Assembly: GCF_002155965.1 (NCBI RefSeq)
Contig: NZ_MUMH01000008.1
Span: 1-33,071 of the forward strand
Origin: Allokutzneria sp. NRRL B-24872
GTDB taxonomy: Bacteria; Actinomycetota; Actinomycetes; Mycobacteriales; Pseudonocardiaceae
DNA: 33,071 nucleotides
Direction of reading: 5' to 3'
Part shown: positions 31,787-33,071 of the stretch, in pieces
How the letters are laid out: each line of letters opens with the position of its first letter
Numbering within the stretch: the stretch's first letter is position 1
The notes under the pieces: model-generated
Told to the model about the DNA's origin: nothing
What the model saw: only the letters and a program-made list of their open reading frames with translations
The model's database searches: none
Made by a program: the position numbers and the translations under genes

Positions 31787-32659
31787 TCAGGCGCGGATTT
31801 CCATGGTGCAGCACTTGGGGCCGCCGCCGGACTTGCGGAGCTCGGAGATGTCGACGTAGTGGACGCGGAATCCCCGGGTTTCGAGTGCGGCGCCGAGCGC
31901 GGTGGCCTCGACGGGCAGGACGACGTTGTAGCCGTCGGAGACGCCGTTGAGGCCGAGGCACGCGGCGTCGGCCTCGGTGGCGAGGACGGCGTCGGGGAAC
32001 AGCAGCTCGAGGACGCGCTGCGAGCCGGGCGAGAAAGCGCCCGGGTAGTACGTCACGAGCGGGGTCTCGCGCGAGTCGTCGAGGACGGTGAGCGCGGTGT
32101 CGAGGTGGTAGTAGCGCGGGTCGACGAGCTTCAGCGAGACGACGGGGACGCCGAGGATCTCCTGCGCCTCGGCGTGGGCGCCGGGGTCGGTGCGGAAGCC
32201 AGTTCCGGCGAGCAGGACGCGGCCGCTCCAGGTGAAGTCGCCCTCGGCCTCGTTGATGTTGGTGGGCATGACGACGTCGCGGAAGCCGTGCTCGAGGAAC
32301 CAGCGGCGGTAGAACTCGGCCTCGCCGGCGCGCTCGGGGGCGCGGAAGCGGGCGCCGAGGACGCGGCCGTTCACGACGGTGCCGGAGTTGGCGGCGAAGA
32401 CCATGTCGGGCAGGCCGGGCTGCGGCTCGATCTCCTCGACGACGTGACCGAGGCTCTCGTAGGTCCGCTTCAGCTCGCCCCACTGCTCCAGCGCACGCTC
32501 GGTGCTCACCGGTTCGCTGGGGTCCATCCACGGGTTGATCGCGTACTCGACGGTGAAGAACTTGGGGGCGCACATGAGGTAGCGCCGGGTGGTGGGGGTG
32601 CGGGCGGCGGCGAGCGCGCTGGCCCCGGAGACGGGGCGGACCTCAACGGCGGACGACAT
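31787..32659 (-). CDS. ddaH: Dimethylargininase (arginine deiminase superfamily)
   Basis: A 290-aa protein from ATG 32657-32659. Guanidine-group-modifying fold: MCAPKFFTVEYAINPWM near residue 29, PDMVFAANSGTV, NINEAEGDFTW (Glu137, Glu139, Asp141), YYHLDTAL with catalytic His185, and the C-terminal SGGGPKCCTMEIR with Cys283 as the likely nucleophile (Cys284 adjacent). It hydrolyses methylated arginine to citrulline and methylamines; close relatives act on arginine, so exact substrate is not certain. It is divergent from an Lrp/AsnC regulator, a pairing often seen with arginine/ornithine catabolism genes. No ornithine aminotransferase gene is in the window. Confidence 0.87.
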   Translation of the reverse strand: MSSAVEVRPVSGASALAAARTPTTRRYLMCAPKFFTVEYAINPWMDPSEPVSTERALEQWGELKRTYESLGHVVEEIEPQPGLPDMVFAANSGTVVNGRVLGARFRAPERAGEAEFYRRWFLEHGFRDVVMPTNINEAEGDFTWSGRVLLAGTGFRTDPGAHAEAQEILGVPVVSLKLVDPRYYHLDTALTVLDDSRETPLVTYYPGAFSPGSQRVLELLFPDAVLATEADAACLGLNGVSDGYNVVLPVEATALGAALETRGFRVHYVDISELRKSGGGPKCCTMEIRA

Positions 32660-32701
32660 GATTCGAAATCTAAGTGTCCGACAGACCATCGATCAACGCC
32701 G

Positions 32702-32727
32702 CATCATGCCGCGTAAACGGCAGAATG
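32702..32727. promoter_or_regulatory. Dyad in the ddaH/lrp divergent spacer
   Basis: TGCCG (32707-32711) and CGGCA (32718-32722) form a perfect arm around a 6-nt centre. Extending to CATCA and GAATG gives 8 of 10 matches. Size and place fit an Lrp/AsnC binding site. Confidence 0.45.
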
Positions 32728-32733
32728 TTGCGT

Positions 32734-33071
32734 ATGGACTCGATTGACCATCGAATCATTTCGTGCCTCGTGGCGGACGCTCGATCGAGCTACGCGGAGA
32801 TCGGCTCGATCGTCGGTTTGTCGGCGCCCGCGGTGAAGCGGCGGGTGGACAAACTGCTGGACGCGGGGGTGCTCCGGGGCTTCACGGCGGTGGTGGACCC
32901 GGAAGCCCTCGGCTGGGGAACGGAGGCCTTCGTGGAGGTGCACTGCCACGGCAACATCAGGCCGGGCAGGCTCCGCGCGGGCCTGGAGCCGCTGGCGGAG
33001 GTGAAGGCCGCGTACACGGTCTCGGGCTCGGCGGACGCGATCGTGCACCTGCGGGCCGCGAGCATCCACCA
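32734..33071 (+). CDS. Lrp/AsnC-family transcriptional regulator, 5' part
   Basis: Starts at ATG 32734 (in-frame ATG at 32725 is an alternative) and runs off the right edge after 112 codons. The N-terminal helix-turn-helix is typical (MDSIDHRIISCLVADARSSY, AEIGSIVGLSAPAVKRRVDK), followed by LLDAGVLRGFTAVVDPEALG and the first strands of the RAM ligand-binding domain. Members sense amino acids and assemble into octamers. Divergent placement from the dimethylargininase gene suggests control of arginine or dimethylarginine use. The Shine-Dalgarno site is weak. Confidence 0.9.
   Translation, partial: MDSIDHRIISCLVADARSSYAEIGSIVGLSAPAVKRRVDKLLDAGVLRGFTAVVDPEALGWGTEAFVEVHCHGNIRPGRLRAGLEPLAEVKAAYTVSGSADAIVHLRAASIH

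Overview
The window is high-GC DNA with heavy use of GTG starts, GTGA/ATGA stop-start overlaps and strong intrinsic hairpins. The gene order thrT-metT-rpmG-hadA-hadB ... trpT-secE-nusG-rplA ... rplJ-rplL-mkl-yrbE-mce is the ribosomal-protein neighbourhood of mycolata and related actinomycetes. Together with a Streptomyces-type subtilisin inhibitor and many HutC, LysR, TetR and Lrp regulators, this suggests a filamentous actinomycete, most likely of the order Pseudonocardiales. That placement is inferred from content only; no 16S gene is present.

Layout. (1) 1-10549, minus strand: a complete mce lipid-import operon. It reads mkl-type ATPase, two YrbE/MlaE permeases, MceA-F with MceE as lipoprotein, then two Mce-associated membrane proteins, the last cut by the window edge. 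Most junctions overlap by 4 nt. (2) 10778-15412, minus strand: rplL, rplJ with its L10 leader, a divergent unknown membrane protein, rplA, nusG, secE and tRNA-Trp. The rplK (L11) gene that normally sits between nusG and rplA is absent. (3) 15606-18552: a plus-strand PLP aminotransferase, then minus-strand hadB, hadA, rpmG, tRNA-Met and tRNA-Thr. (4) 18621-22657: a large membrane GGDEF-EAL protein with a degenerate GGDEF motif, a divergent spacer rich in palindromes, a subtilisin inhibitor, a small cysteine-containing secreted protein, and tRNA-Tyr. (5) 22787-25053: a YajQ-family protein overlapping rmlA, then a convergent HtpX protease. (6) 25147-27508: a three-gene NuoB-NuoC-NuoI-like cluster with no NuoD or membrane subunits in the window, divergent from a GntR/HutC regulator. 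(7) 27798-30979: a small membrane protein divergent from a LysR regulator. Next come two broken genes meeting head to head, a TetR regulator and a siderophore-interacting protein that have both lost their 5' ends, then a RibD/DHFR-like reductase. (8) 31026-33071: a lower-GC, gene-poor stretch with a 50-aa ORF, then a dimethylargininase gene divergent from an Lrp/AsnC regulator cut by the right edge.

How it works together. Regions 2-3 are translation, transcription-elongation and secretion housekeeping. Region 1 is an ATP-driven envelope lipid transporter. The rest is accessory or regulatory. The main points for a second look are the missing rplK, the orphan Nuo-like trio with paired palindromes in front of it, the tetR/sip deletion scar, and the palindrome-dense spacer between the EAL protein and the protease inhibitor. 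No insertion sequence, prophage or CRISPR array was seen.
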